Source: Bog-950 sp964423405 (lineage in GTDB: Bacteria > Bacteroidota > Bacteroidia > Chitinophagales > LD1). From it: DNA of 46,571 nucleotides. A program made the translations under genes and the position numbers. The notes beneath the pieces were generated by a model, which was not told the DNA's origin, did not search any database, and was given only the letters and a program-made list of their open reading frames with translations. How positions within the stretch are numbered: position 1 is the stretch's first letter; every line of letters begins with the position of its first letter. The stretch is taken from assembly GCA_964423405.1 (NCBI GenBank), contig CAYREY010000037.1:1-46571 (forward strand), read 5' to 3'. This document shows, piece by piece, positions 18,579 through 27,915 of this stretch.

Positions 18579-20333
18579 ATGAGGTTATTTTTTTGGTTGT
18601 TCTTTTTGCTTGTGGCAAAAGACGTTATTGCCCGGTCGGGCTATTATTTTGAAAAAGCGGGTACAGACAATTCCCTTGATTGGAATTATAAAATAGGCCC
18701 CCCGGCTATTGTGGGAAATAACAGCGCAAATGCAGCTACATATACCACCAGTGATGCTCCGGTAATAAATTTTAGTGGTAACCGTATTGTAACTGCTGTG
18801 TACAAAACAATTGAGAACCCTACCGATTCATCAGTATCGTTTTGGTTTACCGGTTTACCACTAACCGATTCAGCTTTTTTACACGACTATATCTGGAGTA
18901 AGGTTACTAATCCATCGGATACCGAAGGCACGCGCCTGGAGATAATAAACGCCTGTGCTGCATTTTTAAAAAATACAGATCACTATTGTAACAAGCAGTT
19001 AATTTTTGAAGGTTCGTGGAACGATAAACTGTTATATGCCAAAGAGCACTCACTTATTGGCAGGGTTTACTCTACATATAGTGCCCAGTGCGGTAATAAC
19101 TCCTTACAGGCTACGGTTATACAGGTAATGTTTCCGCAGTATTTTAACTACAATCATTTCCAGTTTACTACCGTTCCTGCTCATGCTTTTACTAATACTG
19201 TAATTGCCGGTCGTTTAGTACATACCGACTACGATGTTGGTACCTGTGGGTTTATGTTTAATAATCCGCAGGTGGTAAATGGTTGGGCCAGTACTGCCGA
19301 TATACGGAGTGATACTAACCTTATTGATACCAAATATCTTGTTAATGGAGTAGACCAACACCCTGAAATGTCCTTGTCGGATTACCGGGCAGTTGTTACA
19401 GAGGGTGTAGTAAGTACTGGTGCTGTACCCAGTGTAGTGCCGGTGCAAACCGATGGTGTTTTTACCTTGCCGCCACATTCCAAAGTAGTTACCTCTGTAG
19501 CCGGGCCTTTGTTTTTTCTGGATACTACGGTAGCACAGAACAACCAGACCCGTATAGCAATGGAAGAAATGGTAGTGCGTGCACGCCATGGTTGTGTTAC
19601 TTGTATTGATACCGTTATTGAGTTGATGCAAAAACTATGGCCAACCGATGCAGATTACCTGCGGAGTGTATTCAGGTCATCTAAGGTGGTGTTTTATAAT
19701 CCGCAACAAACAGCCGGCAAACAATTTGCCGAACTGTTTAGCTACGATTATCCTAAAGATTCTTTACCCTACTGGCTTTTAGCCACCAGTAGCTCAGATA
19801 CACTACACATAGGTGCCGATGTAAAAATGCCCCTGTTTGTACTGGAAGCTGAAAATTGTGAAGTAGGCGACACAGTAATTGCAGGGAATGCAGTGTTTCC
19901 ATTGTGGACCGGTGGCGGTAGCCCTACCGTGCTTACTTATAAAGCGGTAAATTACCTGCAAACGGGCGCCTTGTACCCCGGGCCACACAATCTTAAGCTA
20001 TCGGTAAATGCCAATGCGGGTGTTTTGTCGGTGTTTAATAACTGGAGTATAAGTGGTGGCAACGGACTGGTATTTAATACTACCACTACGCAAAAAGAAC
20101 TGCTGCCAACCGCTGTTACACCAATAGTGAAAGATACTGACGGTTTTAAAGCCTGGTTATCTGCGGCCCGAACACTTACAGTAAACGCAGATTGCGATGT
20201 GTACAATACTATGGGGCAGTTAGTAGTGCACCTTACAAAGGGCAGTAAAGATATAAGTGGCCTTGTACACGGGGTTTACGTGGTAGTACCTTCGGTTGGT
20301 GGTACAGGAGCAATAAAGGTATCAGTGCATTAA
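18579..20333 (+). CDS. Secreted protein with possible transglutaminase-like core (584 aa)
   Basis: The N-terminus is a signal peptide (MRLFFWLFFLLVAKDVIA). Residues 115-220 contain, in order, GTRLEIINACAAFL, Cys171 in AQCGNNSL, His202 in PAHAFTNTVIAG and HTDYDVGT (His215, Asp217). That order and spacing resemble the Cys-His-Asp triad of transglutaminase-like proteins, but I cannot confirm the fold. The C-terminal 60 residues (CDVYNTMGQLVVHL...GVYVVVPSVGG...IKVSVH) look like a type A T9SS sorting domain that lacks the usual YPNP start. Function unknown; probably extracellular. It is convergent with the type B protein gene. Confidence 0.7.
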   Translation: MRLFFWLFFLLVAKDVIARSGYYFEKAGTDNSLDWNYKIGPPAIVGNNSANAATYTTSDAPVINFSGNRIVTAVYKTIENPTDSSVSFWFTGLPLTDSAFLHDYIWSKVTNPSDTEGTRLEIINACAAFLKNTDHYCNKQLIFEGSWNDKLLYAKEHSLIGRVYSTYSAQCGNNSLQATVIQVMFPQYFNYNHFQFTTVPAHAFTNTVIAGRLVHTDYDVGTCGFMFNNPQVVNGWASTADIRSDTNLIDTKYLVNGVDQHPEMSLSDYRAVVTEGVVSTGAVPSVVPVQTDGVFTLPPHSKVVTSVAGPLFFLDTTVAQNNQTRIAMEEMVVRARHGCVTCIDTVIELMQKLWPTDADYLRSVFRSSKVVFYNPQQTAGKQFAELFSYDYPKDSLPYWLLATSSSDTLHIGADVKMPLFVLEAENCEVGDTVIAGNAVFPLWTGGGSPTVLTYKAVNYLQTGALYPGPHNLKLSVNANAGVLSVFNNWSISGGNGLVFNTTTTQKELLPTAVTPIVKDTDGFKAWLSAARTLTVNADCDVYNTMGQLVVHLTKGSKDISGLVHGVYVVVPSVGGTGAIKVSVH

Positions 20334-20465
20334 ATTGCGATACTTGTCCGGCATACTGGTTTTTGTTTTTACCGTAGCTATTACTTGTGTGCGTACTATC
20401 CGACATTTAATATCCGATTCTGGCAACACCTGTCGAATTGAATATTACCGTATCACTTAGGCATA

Positions 20466-20494
20466 AAGCCTACCCGCTTAGGGTGGGCTTTTTT
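20466..20494 (+). terminator. Rho-independent terminator between convergent genes
   Basis: AAGCCTACCC and GGGTGGGCTT form a 10-bp stem (one G:T pair) with a 5-nt loop, followed by a T run. It lies 133 nt after the stop at 20333. It can end the 584-aa gene and may also slow transcription from the opposite gene ending at 20519. Confidence 0.7.
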
Positions 20495-20518
20495 GTTGAG
20501 ATGAGCGACTGGCCCGGA

Positions 20519-23497
20519 TTATCTAACCAGTGTAACTGTTCCGTTTTGTACGTGGCGCGAGCCGTCATCGGACCAGGTATAATCTACCATATATACATAT
20601 ACACCCAGCGGTGCCGTTACGTTTCGGAAAATACCATCCCACGAATCGCGTACATCTGCCGCAAAGTACACCAACTCGCCCCAGCGGTTGTATATGCTTA
20701 TACTATACCGCGATAAACTACAGGTTGCTTTTATCCGGAACTGATCATTACTTCCATCACCGTTAGGAGAGAAGGCTGTTGGGATGAATAATTGACAAAG
20801 GCAGTTTTTGTAGTCAATGTTTATACTATCGGTAGTAGGGCCGCAAACATTACTTACCGTTACACTGTATATACCAGCCGTTGAAACCTGAATGGATGTA
20901 TCGGTACTGCCGTTGCTCCAGCTAAAAGCGCCTAAGGCAGCGGGCAACTGTAGCGTTATTTGCTGATCGTAGCAGGCAGTTGTGTCTTTGCCTAATGTAA
21001 AGGCAGGTGTACCCTGGTAGGTTACAATAACAGCATCGTTGCCGGTACAGCCAGCTTGTGTAACCTGCACAGCGTAAGTTCCGGCAACGGTTACAGTAAT
21101 GGTTTGCGCCGTAGAGCCATCCTGCCATAAATAGCTGGCACCGGTATTACCCGCATCCAGTAATATGCTATTGCCGTTACATGCCAATGTATCGCTGCCC
21201 AGGTTTACCACAGGTGTTGGCAGGTTGGTGAAAGCAGCGGTATCGGTACCGGTACAGTTATTCAAAGTTACCTCTACACTATAAGTGCCCGCGTTGGTGG
21301 TTGTAATAGTTTGGTTGGTAGAGCCATCGCTCCATACGTAAACAGCACCGGTATTACCAGCATTGAATGTAACCGGCTGACCTAAACATACTGCCGTATC
21401 GTTACCTAAACTTACAGCCGGTATAGTATTGTAGGTTATGTTGATATTGTCGGTTGCCGTACAGTTTGTTTGAGTAACGGTTACCGCATAACTTCCGGCG
21501 GTAGTAACTGTAAATGTTTGTGCCGTACTGTTATCGTTCCACAGGTAGCTGGCACCGCTGTTGCCGGCGTTCAGTATAAGGCTTTGTCCGATACACAAGG
21601 CCGTGTCATTGCCCAGATTAACAACCGGCAAAGGGATATTTACAATAGTGATATTATCGCTGGTACTGCAACTGTTTTGTGTTACTGTTACAGCGTATGT
21701 GCCGGCATTTGAAACTGTATAGGTTTGAGCGGTGCTGTTATCCTGCCATTGAAATGTTGCTCCGGCGTTGCCTGCGTCCAGCACCAGGCTGCCACCGGTA
21801 CAAATAGCAGTATCATTACCTATATTAACTACCGGCAAAGCTGTTACGTTCAGGTTGGTGGTTATAACACTATCGCAGCCACTGGCAGCCGATATGGTAC
21901 TGGTGTATGTGCCTGCGGTGTTTACTACTACGCCATCGGGTAGGGTGTACGTTTCTCCGGCGCATATAGTTGGGTTGGCGGTACTGGTGGTGGGTGGTAT
22001 AACTGTTATGCTGATGGTTGCCGAATCGGAGCAGGTATTATCGGTTACTATGGCTTTATAAGTGCCGTTGTTGGCACTGATAGCCCCTGTTATTTGCGGG
22101 TTTCGCTGATTAGATGTATAGCCCCCCGGCCCCGACCATGCAAAGGTGGCGCCGCCACTATAATTACCGGTTAAGGTAAACTGTATGTTTCCTGCCTGAC
22201 AAATTGGGCTGTTAACCGACAGCTGTGGGGTAGGCATAGGCGTAAACGGCACCGTGTTTTCCGGTATAACAAGCCCCGGTAGTGTAATTCCGGCCTGGCC
22301 AAAACCTGCCTGATGATAAGGCGGGTACGATGCGCTGTTGCCCGGTGCGCCACCGGTATTTATTACATTAACGTTTACCGGCAGGCTGTTGCTCGTCCAA
22401 ACCACGCCGCCGCCGCCACCACCGCCCGGGCCGTGGCCTGTATTGTCGCCTCCTTTGCCTCCGTGTACATCAATAGTAAGGTTGCCGGTTATGGTGGTTG
22501 CGGTTAGCAAAACTGTGCCACCGCCGCCGCCACCGCCCGAGCCATCGCCACTGCTGCCAATGGCATCCAGGCTGTATGCATGTATGTTTCCACCGGCTGC
22601 CACCAGTTGTGCGCAGCGTATAATTATAATGCCGCCACCGTTGGTGCCCGACGTAGCAACAGCATTGTTCTGGTGACCGCCACCAGCCCCACCACCTAAA
22701 AATATTTTATTGGCTGTGTTGTTGTAGGTAAGCGCCAGTGCCCCGTCGCCACCAATAGGCAGGTTGGGGCAGCCGCCCCACTGGTTGCCGCCGCGGCCAC
22801 CACCGCCACCGTTACCACCGCCAGCGCCGCCAGAGTTGGTATTGTTTCCACCACCACCACCATTGGCATTTTTGCCCCGGCCATTTATTATAGTGTTGGG
22901 TAGCTCAAAAATTCCCTCGCCTTTTCGGCCACCATGTGGCGAGGTGATGTCGTAGTAATAGTCCATCAGGTCGCATTGGTAGCCCATGTTAAGTGACACT
23001 ATGCCAGCGCGGAAACCTATATCTGTAGCATCAATATCTGCACTAAGCGTAATGGTGCCGCTGGCTTCCATCACTATTACACCACCGGTAGTGCCGTTCC
23101 ATGGTTGGCCGGTGATGGGTGTTGCAACCGTATAGTTGGTGTATTGCGGTACGTTAATTACCTGTACAAAACCTGCCACATCGTAGGTATTTAGCAAAGG
23201 GCTGGCCAGAAAAAGATTATTGCCAGAAACAGAGGTTACCGTTGCAAATTCGTAGTTGCCTGCATTGTTGTAGTTAAGTACATTGCCAAATGCGGTGCTG
23301 TTGCTTTGGTCTATATCAACCCCCTTCATTTGTATAATCAGTATACGGCTGCCAGCGGCAAAGCCGGTAACGTTACTTACCGTAAGCGCGTTAGAGCAGG
23401 GGTTGAAGTTGGTTACCGCTGCGTAGTCGTTAATTATTTGTGCAAACGATATTGCAGTAAGGCATAGGAAAACAATAAACGCGTAAAGCTTTTTCAT
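20519..23497 (-). CDS. Secreted glycine-rich protein with T9SS type B (gliding motility-associated) sorting domain (992 aa)
   Basis: The ATG at 23497 gives MKKLYAFIVFLCLTAISFAQ, a clean signal peptide; the two upstream in-frame TTG codons are less likely starts. Residues about 30-160 look beta-rich. Residues about 190-400 contain several poly-glycine runs (GGGGG, GGNGGGGGRGG, SGGGGGGG, PGGGGGGG) between conserved short segments. After an Ig-like segment (SPICQAGNIQFTLTG...) and a C-x-G repeat come five tandem units of about 68 aa starting P(V/A)VNLGNDTAxCxGxSLxLDAGN and ending YAVTVTQxxC. The end (LFIPTAFSPNGDGSNDQFRI...YNRWGELVY...WDG...PLGVYVYMV) is the CHU_C/type B sorting domain, characteristic of surface proteins linked to gliding or matrix formation. 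Confidence 0.85.
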   Translation of the reverse strand: MKKLYAFIVFLCLTAISFAQIINDYAAVTNFNPCSNALTVSNVTGFAAGSRILIIQMKGVDIDQSNSTAFGNVLNYNNAGNYEFATVTSVSGNNLFLASPLLNTYDVAGFVQVINVPQYTNYTVATPITGQPWNGTTGGVIVMEASGTITLSADIDATDIGFRAGIVSLNMGYQCDLMDYYYDITSPHGGRKGEGIFELPNTIINGRGKNANGGGGGNNTNSGGAGGGNGGGGGRGGNQWGGCPNLPIGGDGALALTYNNTANKIFLGGGAGGGHQNNAVATSGTNGGGIIIIRCAQLVAAGGNIHAYSLDAIGSSGDGSGGGGGGGTVLLTATTITGNLTIDVHGGKGGDNTGHGPGGGGGGGVVWTSNSLPVNVNVINTGGAPGNSASYPPYHQAGFGQAGITLPGLVIPENTVPFTPMPTPQLSVNSPICQAGNIQFTLTGNYSGGATFAWSGPGGYTSNQRNPQITGAISANNGTYKAIVTDNTCSDSATISITVIPPTTSTANPTICAGETYTLPDGVVVNTAGTYTSTISAASGCDSVITTNLNVTALPVVNIGNDTAICTGGSLVLDAGNAGATFQWQDNSTAQTYTVSNAGTYAVTVTQNSCSTSDNITIVNIPLPVVNLGNDTALCIGQSLILNAGNSGASYLWNDNSTAQTFTVTTAGSYAVTVTQTNCTATDNINITYNTIPAVSLGNDTAVCLGQPVTFNAGNTGAVYVWSDGSTNQTITTTNAGTYSVEVTLNNCTGTDTAAFTNLPTPVVNLGSDTLACNGNSILLDAGNTGASYLWQDGSTAQTITVTVAGTYAVQVTQAGCTGNDAVIVTYQGTPAFTLGKDTTACYDQQITLQLPAALGAFSWSNGSTDTSIQVSTAGIYSVTVSNVCGPTTDSINIDYKNCLCQLFIPTAFSPNGDGSNDQFRIKATCSLSRYSISIYNRWGELVYFAADVRDSWDGIFRNVTAPLGVYVYMVDYTWSDDGSRHVQNGTVTLVR

Positions 23498-23597
23498 CAA
23501 CAAAATGTTACAGGGCTAAAGATATGGGAAATACAATACGGCTAAGTTTAAAATATTGAGGCTATTGGTGCATATTGCAGTTAATAGTGTACGCTTT

Positions 23598-24179
23598 ATG
23601 TTAACTCCAGGTACTCCCGAGGCCCTACAGTACGATCTTAACAGGTATATAGAACTCACAGAATCAGGAAATTTTGAAAGAGTGATGGATTACATATATC
23701 CGGGCCTGTATAATCTGGTGCCTAAGCAAATGTTGCTGGATAAGTTTAAAGAAGCGTTTGAAGGATCGGATATGAGCGACTATACCGATGGTTTTTTTGT
23801 TTCGGATGTTTCTGCTCCGGTAGAGGTGGATGGTATGGTTTTTTATAAGGTGAAGTATGTGATTAACCTGAAAGCCGACCCACACAGCGGACTGGTGCAG
23901 CAAGTGCTTAAAGGTGAAGATGTAAGTTATGATGTGATGGATATAACCAACGATTTGATGTTTACACTCATGGAGGCCACATACGGTAGCGGCAATGTAA
24001 AATACGATGAAGGGGAGGGGTGTTTCAGGGTGCAGCTGATTAATGAAATGCTGGCCATTTACGAAGATGGTTTTGATAGCTGGAAATTTATAAAATACGG
24101 AAGTGGCGCTATGTACAAGCGCATTTTTCCGCCCAACGTAGTAAAGAAACTGGCTACACATTTCTTTTTGATGGATTGA
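23598..24179 (+). CDS. Hypothetical protein (193 aa)
   Basis: The ATG at 23598 (MLTPGTPEALQYDLNRYIEL) is preferred over an upstream TTG at 23556. The protein is soluble and acidic, with no signal peptide. It has a helical N-terminus (NRYIELTESGNFERVMDYIYPGLYNLVPKQMLLDKFKEAF), then alternating strands that end in DSWKFIKYGSGAMYKRIFPPNVVKKL. The layout (a helix pair followed by a curved sheet) would suit a SnoaL/NTF2-like fold, but this is only an impression. It lies 94 bp ahead of the SNF2 gene and could be co-transcribed with it. Confidence 0.7.
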   Translation: MLTPGTPEALQYDLNRYIELTESGNFERVMDYIYPGLYNLVPKQMLLDKFKEAFEGSDMSDYTDGFFVSDVSAPVEVDGMVFYKVKYVINLKADPHSGLVQQVLKGEDVSYDVMDITNDLMFTLMEATYGSGNVKYDEGEGCFRVQLINEMLAIYEDGFDSWKFIKYGSGAMYKRIFPPNVVKKLATHFFLMD

Positions 24180-24273
24180 AGTTTTACACACTTATTCCGA
24201 CTGTTCGAAACCCGATTTGGCAACACCCGCCGGATTGAATATCCTTGCCGCCCTTTTTAACCGGAATACCCAG

Positions 24274-27126
24274 ATGAGTAGTTTTTTGCTGATAAATCCC
24301 GATGCGCTTGTGCTGCAAAACTATTACGATGTGTTTCGTGTAATACACCAGCGTAAAATAGATAACAAGCCCACGTTTCAGTTCGATTCGCTGATTACCC
24401 AGAACGTAAAGCTGGTATATCAGGGTAACGATGCCAATGTTATTGCACTTATCCGCAACCTGGACCCTAACTATATAAAAAACGAAATAGGCAAGCTGAG
24501 CAAAATACACACCAAGCAGCGCTCTGGTATGCCGTTCGAAACGTATCTGGCCCGCTCGGCACCACGTATTTTTCATGAGTTGCTTACGCGTGTAGCAGCC
24601 GTATCGCACGAGCTGAAATTTTATCAGCGTATACGCAACAAACAAACCGGTAACTATAAAGTAGCGCCGTGTACATTCAGTACGCTTAAACCGGTATTAT
24701 CGTTCAGGGTGCTAAAATCAACTGCCGGTGAGTTATCGGTAGTGCCGTTTGTAACTATAGACGGAAAGAAACTACCGGTAGAAGATTTTAACGGCGCGGC
24801 ATTTCTGCTGGAGAAAGACAGTGTGTACTACCTGCTATCGATAAAAGATACGCAAACTATGGACTGGCTGGCCAAGGCCAACCCGGCACAGTATAAAGAT
24901 AAGCCCGAGGCATTTACCGAGCAGATAGTATCGGTACTGGAGCGCGACTACGATGTGGTGAAAGATGAGGCCTTTAAAATACACCTGATAGAAACGCCAC
25001 CGCAACATGCCGTGCAACTTAGCGAGATTAGCGATACCTATTTAATGTTAACCCCGCGCTGGAACTACGAGGGCTTTATTATTGAAAGTTTCGACCAGCC
25101 CGAGACGGAGGAGATGCGCAGGGGAGAAGTGTACAAAGTAGTGCGCCGTAAAGAAGAAGAACTTGCCTTTATAGAAAAGTTGCGTGCCCTGCACCCTAAC
25201 TTTGATAAACAACGCAATGGTAATTTTTACCTGAGCTTTGATGATGCTAAAAAGAAACACTGGTTTTTAAAAGTATACCAGCAGCTACTGGCCGAGAACG
25301 TGCAGATAGTTGGTATGGATTTGCTGAGCCATTTCCGCTATTCGCCACATAGTATTACTACCGAAATGACCATTGGGCGCACGGTTGATAGTACCATGCA
25401 CTTAAACATACGGGTATCGTTTGGCGAGGAGAGTATAGAACTAAGTAACATACAGCGTACCCTATTTAACGGGCAACGTTTTATACTGCTAAAAGATAAC
25501 AGCATAGGAGTAATTACCGATGAATGGTATGAGCACTACGGCACCCTGTTTAAACACGGTAAGGTGCAGAAAGGAGAGTTAATTGTATCGCAGTGGATAT
25601 TGCTGGGTATAGAAGAAAAATACCAGGTACGCGAACTTAAACCGGTTATTAAAAATGAATGGTGGGCCGATTGGGAGAAATGGCAAACCAGCACCGAGCC
25701 TATGGTGGCACTGCCCGATGGGCTTAACGCTACATTGCGCCCCTACCAGCAAAAGGGCTTTGAATGGTTGGTGCTGCTATCGCAGATTGGTGCCGGCGGC
25801 TGCCTGGCCGATGATATGGGTTTGGGTAAAACGCTACAGGCTACTACCTTTTTGCAGCACATGCATAACCAAAAGCCCGATGCACGCCACTTAATAGTAG
25901 CGCCGTTATCGCTGGTGTTTAACTGGAAACAGGAGTTGGAGAAATTTGCACCCAACCTGCCGTTTTATGTATTCCATCAGGGTAACCGCGATGTGAAAGA
26001 GTTTATGAGCAGCAATGCCCGTGTAATGATTACCAGTTACGGTACGCTGCGCTCGGCGGTAGATGAGCTTAGCCTGATACACTGGAACACGGTGATAATA
26101 GACGAGAGCCACAACATAAAGAATCCTTCTGCACAAATTACCAAAGCGGTGTACCGGCTTAGTGCCAGCAACCGCATAGGCCTTAGCGGTACACCGGTAA
26201 TGAACAATACGTTTGATATTTACTCGCAGCTAAACTTTATGCTGCCCGGCTTGTTGGGTGGCCCCGAGTTTTTTAAACGCGAGTACGCTATACCTATAGA
26301 TCGCGAACTGAACGTAGAGAAAACCAATGCACTGCAAAAAATAACAGCGCCGTTTGTGCTGCGCCGCACTAAAAAGCAGGTAGCCGCCGATTTACCCGAG
26401 AAAACAGAGGCTGTAATGTGGTGCCAGATGGACGAACCACAGAAAGAAGCCTACGAAACCATTAAAAAACAAATACGCAGCAGCATATTTTTAGATATAC
26501 AACGCGATGGTTTCAGCAAGGCTAAGTTTGGTATACTACAGGGTATATTAAAACTGCGCCAGGTATGCTGTGCACCAGGTTTGTTGAAAGATGAAGAAAT
26601 AACCACGCGCGAATCGGTAAAGCTGGATATGCTGATGAACGAGTTGAAGGATAATGTGAAGACCAGTAAATCGCTGGTGTTTTCGCAGTACCTGGGTATG
26701 CTGGATTTAATTGCCAAACAATGCGAGCAGGAGAATATACCTTACCTGTATTTTGATGGCAGCACGCCGCTGGATCAGCGCGCTGCTATGGTTAATCAGT
26801 TTCAGCAGGAGGGGGGCGAAGGCTGCGTATTTTTAATAAGCCTGAAGGCAGGTAACGCCGGTTTAAATCTTACTGCGGCAGAGTACGTGTTTCTGATGGA
26901 CCCCTGGTGGAACAACGCCGTAGAGCAACAGGCTATTGACCGTACCCACCGCATAGGCCAAACCAAAAATATATTTGCCTATAAGCTAATTTGCCGCGGC
27001 ACTATAGAGGAACGCATACTACAACTACAACAAAAGAAAAAGCAACTATCAGAAGACCTGGTAAGCGAAGAAGAAGGCTTTGTAAAACAATTAACCGAAG
27101 AGGATATTACATTCCTGTTTGAGTAA
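24274..27126 (+). CDS. SNF2-family DEAD/DEAH-box helicase (950 aa)
   Basis: The C-terminal half is a full SNF2 ATPase: LRPYQQKGFEWL (Q-like motif), Walker A DDMGLGKT at about residues 513-520, motif II DESH at about 610, SGTPVMNN (motif III), and helicase_C motifs SLKAGNAGLNLTAA, DPWWN and QAIDRTHRIGQ. The N-terminal 450 residues are a poorly conserved region without a motif I can name. SNF2 ATPases move along DNA and remodel protein-DNA complexes; the bacterial target is usually unknown. The start ATG at 24274 (MSSFLLINPD) is preferred over an upstream TTG. No methyltransferase or other DISARM-type partner is next to it, so this looks like the common chromosomal type rather than a defence module. 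Confidence 0.88.
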   Translation: MSSFLLINPDALVLQNYYDVFRVIHQRKIDNKPTFQFDSLITQNVKLVYQGNDANVIALIRNLDPNYIKNEIGKLSKIHTKQRSGMPFETYLARSAPRIFHELLTRVAAVSHELKFYQRIRNKQTGNYKVAPCTFSTLKPVLSFRVLKSTAGELSVVPFVTIDGKKLPVEDFNGAAFLLEKDSVYYLLSIKDTQTMDWLAKANPAQYKDKPEAFTEQIVSVLERDYDVVKDEAFKIHLIETPPQHAVQLSEISDTYLMLTPRWNYEGFIIESFDQPETEEMRRGEVYKVVRRKEEELAFIEKLRALHPNFDKQRNGNFYLSFDDAKKKHWFLKVYQQLLAENVQIVGMDLLSHFRYSPHSITTEMTIGRTVDSTMHLNIRVSFGEESIELSNIQRTLFNGQRFILLKDNSIGVITDEWYEHYGTLFKHGKVQKGELIVSQWILLGIEEKYQVRELKPVIKNEWWADWEKWQTSTEPMVALPDGLNATLRPYQQKGFEWLVLLSQIGAGGCLADDMGLGKTLQATTFLQHMHNQKPDARHLIVAPLSLVFNWKQELEKFAPNLPFYVFHQGNRDVKEFMSSNARVMITSYGTLRSAVDELSLIHWNTVIIDESHNIKNPSAQITKAVYRLSASNRIGLSGTPVMNNTFDIYSQLNFMLPGLLGGPEFFKREYAIPIDRELNVEKTNALQKITAPFVLRRTKKQVAADLPEKTEAVMWCQMDEPQKEAYETIKKQIRSSIFLDIQRDGFSKAKFGILQGILKLRQVCCAPGLLKDEEITTRESVKLDMLMNELKDNVKTSKSLVFSQYLGMLDLIAKQCEQENIPYLYFDGSTPLDQRAAMVNQFQQEGGEGCVFLISLKAGNAGLNLTAAEYVFLMDPWWNNAVEQQAIDRTHRIGQTKNIFAYKLICRGTIEERILQLQQKKKQLSEDLVSEEEGFVKQLTEEDITFLFE

Positions 27127-27389
27127 CTTTTACCGCCCCGACCGCCTTGAGCGGTCACCCCGTGCCTAAGCTACGTCCGGCACTTACTGCCTAAAATAGG
27201 CGGGGAAAAACAGCCGGTTTAGTTATCACTTTTGCATTGGCCCTGTAGGGGCTTAATATGGGTAGAATGCTGTGTAGTTGTGTTTCGGTTCCGTAGGGAC
27301 CGTACCTTGTATTTTTGACTCGAATAACTAATGATGGAATGAACACAGTCTTTATTAGTAATTGCAAATGTACACAGGCAATGACTGTT
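27127..27389. repeat. Intergenic cluster of palindromic repeats between convergent genes
   Basis: Three nested inverted repeats occur at about 27133-27203: CCGCC/GGCGG outside, then GACCGC/GCGGTC, and GTGCC/GGCAC. Two short related hairpins follow: GGCCCTGTAGGGGC (27239-27252) and GGTTCCGTAGGGACC (27287-27301). The last two share the CxGTAGGG core and look like copies of one dispersed repeat. No gene is visible. The structures may act as terminators for the SNF2 gene and the glycosylase gene. Confidence 0.5.
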
Positions 27390-27875
27390 TTATTTCAACT
27401 CATCTAGTATAATACTCCACTTTTCGGTTTTGGTAGCCAGGTTCATGCTGGCGTATGCACCGCTGGGCGATGGTAGTTGGTAATAGCGCATACCGGTTGT
27501 AAGCCCTACATGTTTACGGTATAGTTTTTCGGCAGTAAGGCTGTCCCAGTATATAGCTTTTATAGTTGGGTGCTTACGGTAAAAGGCTTTAAAGTTATTT
27601 ACTACTTCATTCTGTATGTTGCTATCGGCGCTACCTGTACGCTCGCAGTGGCTAAGCACATCCCACAGGGCTATGTTGTTTTCTAATAGCAAGTTGATAC
27701 GCGTGGCGTAATCGGTTGTAAAGGGGCAGTTAAAAATACTGAACATAATAGGCCAGAAATGGTTGCCGCGGTGGCCATAGTATTGCTGCAGCTCCAGCGA
27801 TTTTTCGCCGGGCATAGTGCCCAGTATAAGTATGCGCGATTGTTGGTTTACTATGGGGGCAAAGGCCTTTTTCAC
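27390..27875 (-). CDS. DNA-deoxyinosine glycosylase, uracil-DNA glycosylase superfamily (161 aa)
   Basis: The protein starts at a GTG (MKKAFAPIVNQQSRILILGTMPGEKSLELQQYYGHRGNHFWPIM). The LGTMPGxxSLxxxxYYxxxxNxFW segment is the signature of the family 6 (hypoxanthine-DNA glycosylase) branch of the UDG superfamily, and the late LPSPSGAYA is the second conserved loop. Length is normal for the family. It would remove deaminated adenine (hypoxanthine) from DNA in base excision repair. It starts 41 nt after the stop of the histidine kinase gene upstream on the same strand, so the two may share a transcript. Confidence 0.85.
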   Translation of the reverse strand: MKKAFAPIVNQQSRILILGTMPGEKSLELQQYYGHRGNHFWPIMFSIFNCPFTTDYATRINLLLENNIALWDVLSHCERTGSADSNIQNEVVNNFKAFYRKHPTIKAIYWDSLTAEKLYRKHVGLTTGMRYYQLPSPSGAYASMNLATKTEKWSIILDELK

Positions 27876-27915
27876 AGCGGTAAACCTAACGCTAAATCGG
27901 GTTATTTTTAAGTGG

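Noticed and set aside
24274..27126. SNF2 helicase as part of a defence island (DISARM-like)
   Set aside because: No methyltransferase, phospholipase D or other partner lies nearby. Its neighbours are a small unknown protein and a DNA repair glycosylase.
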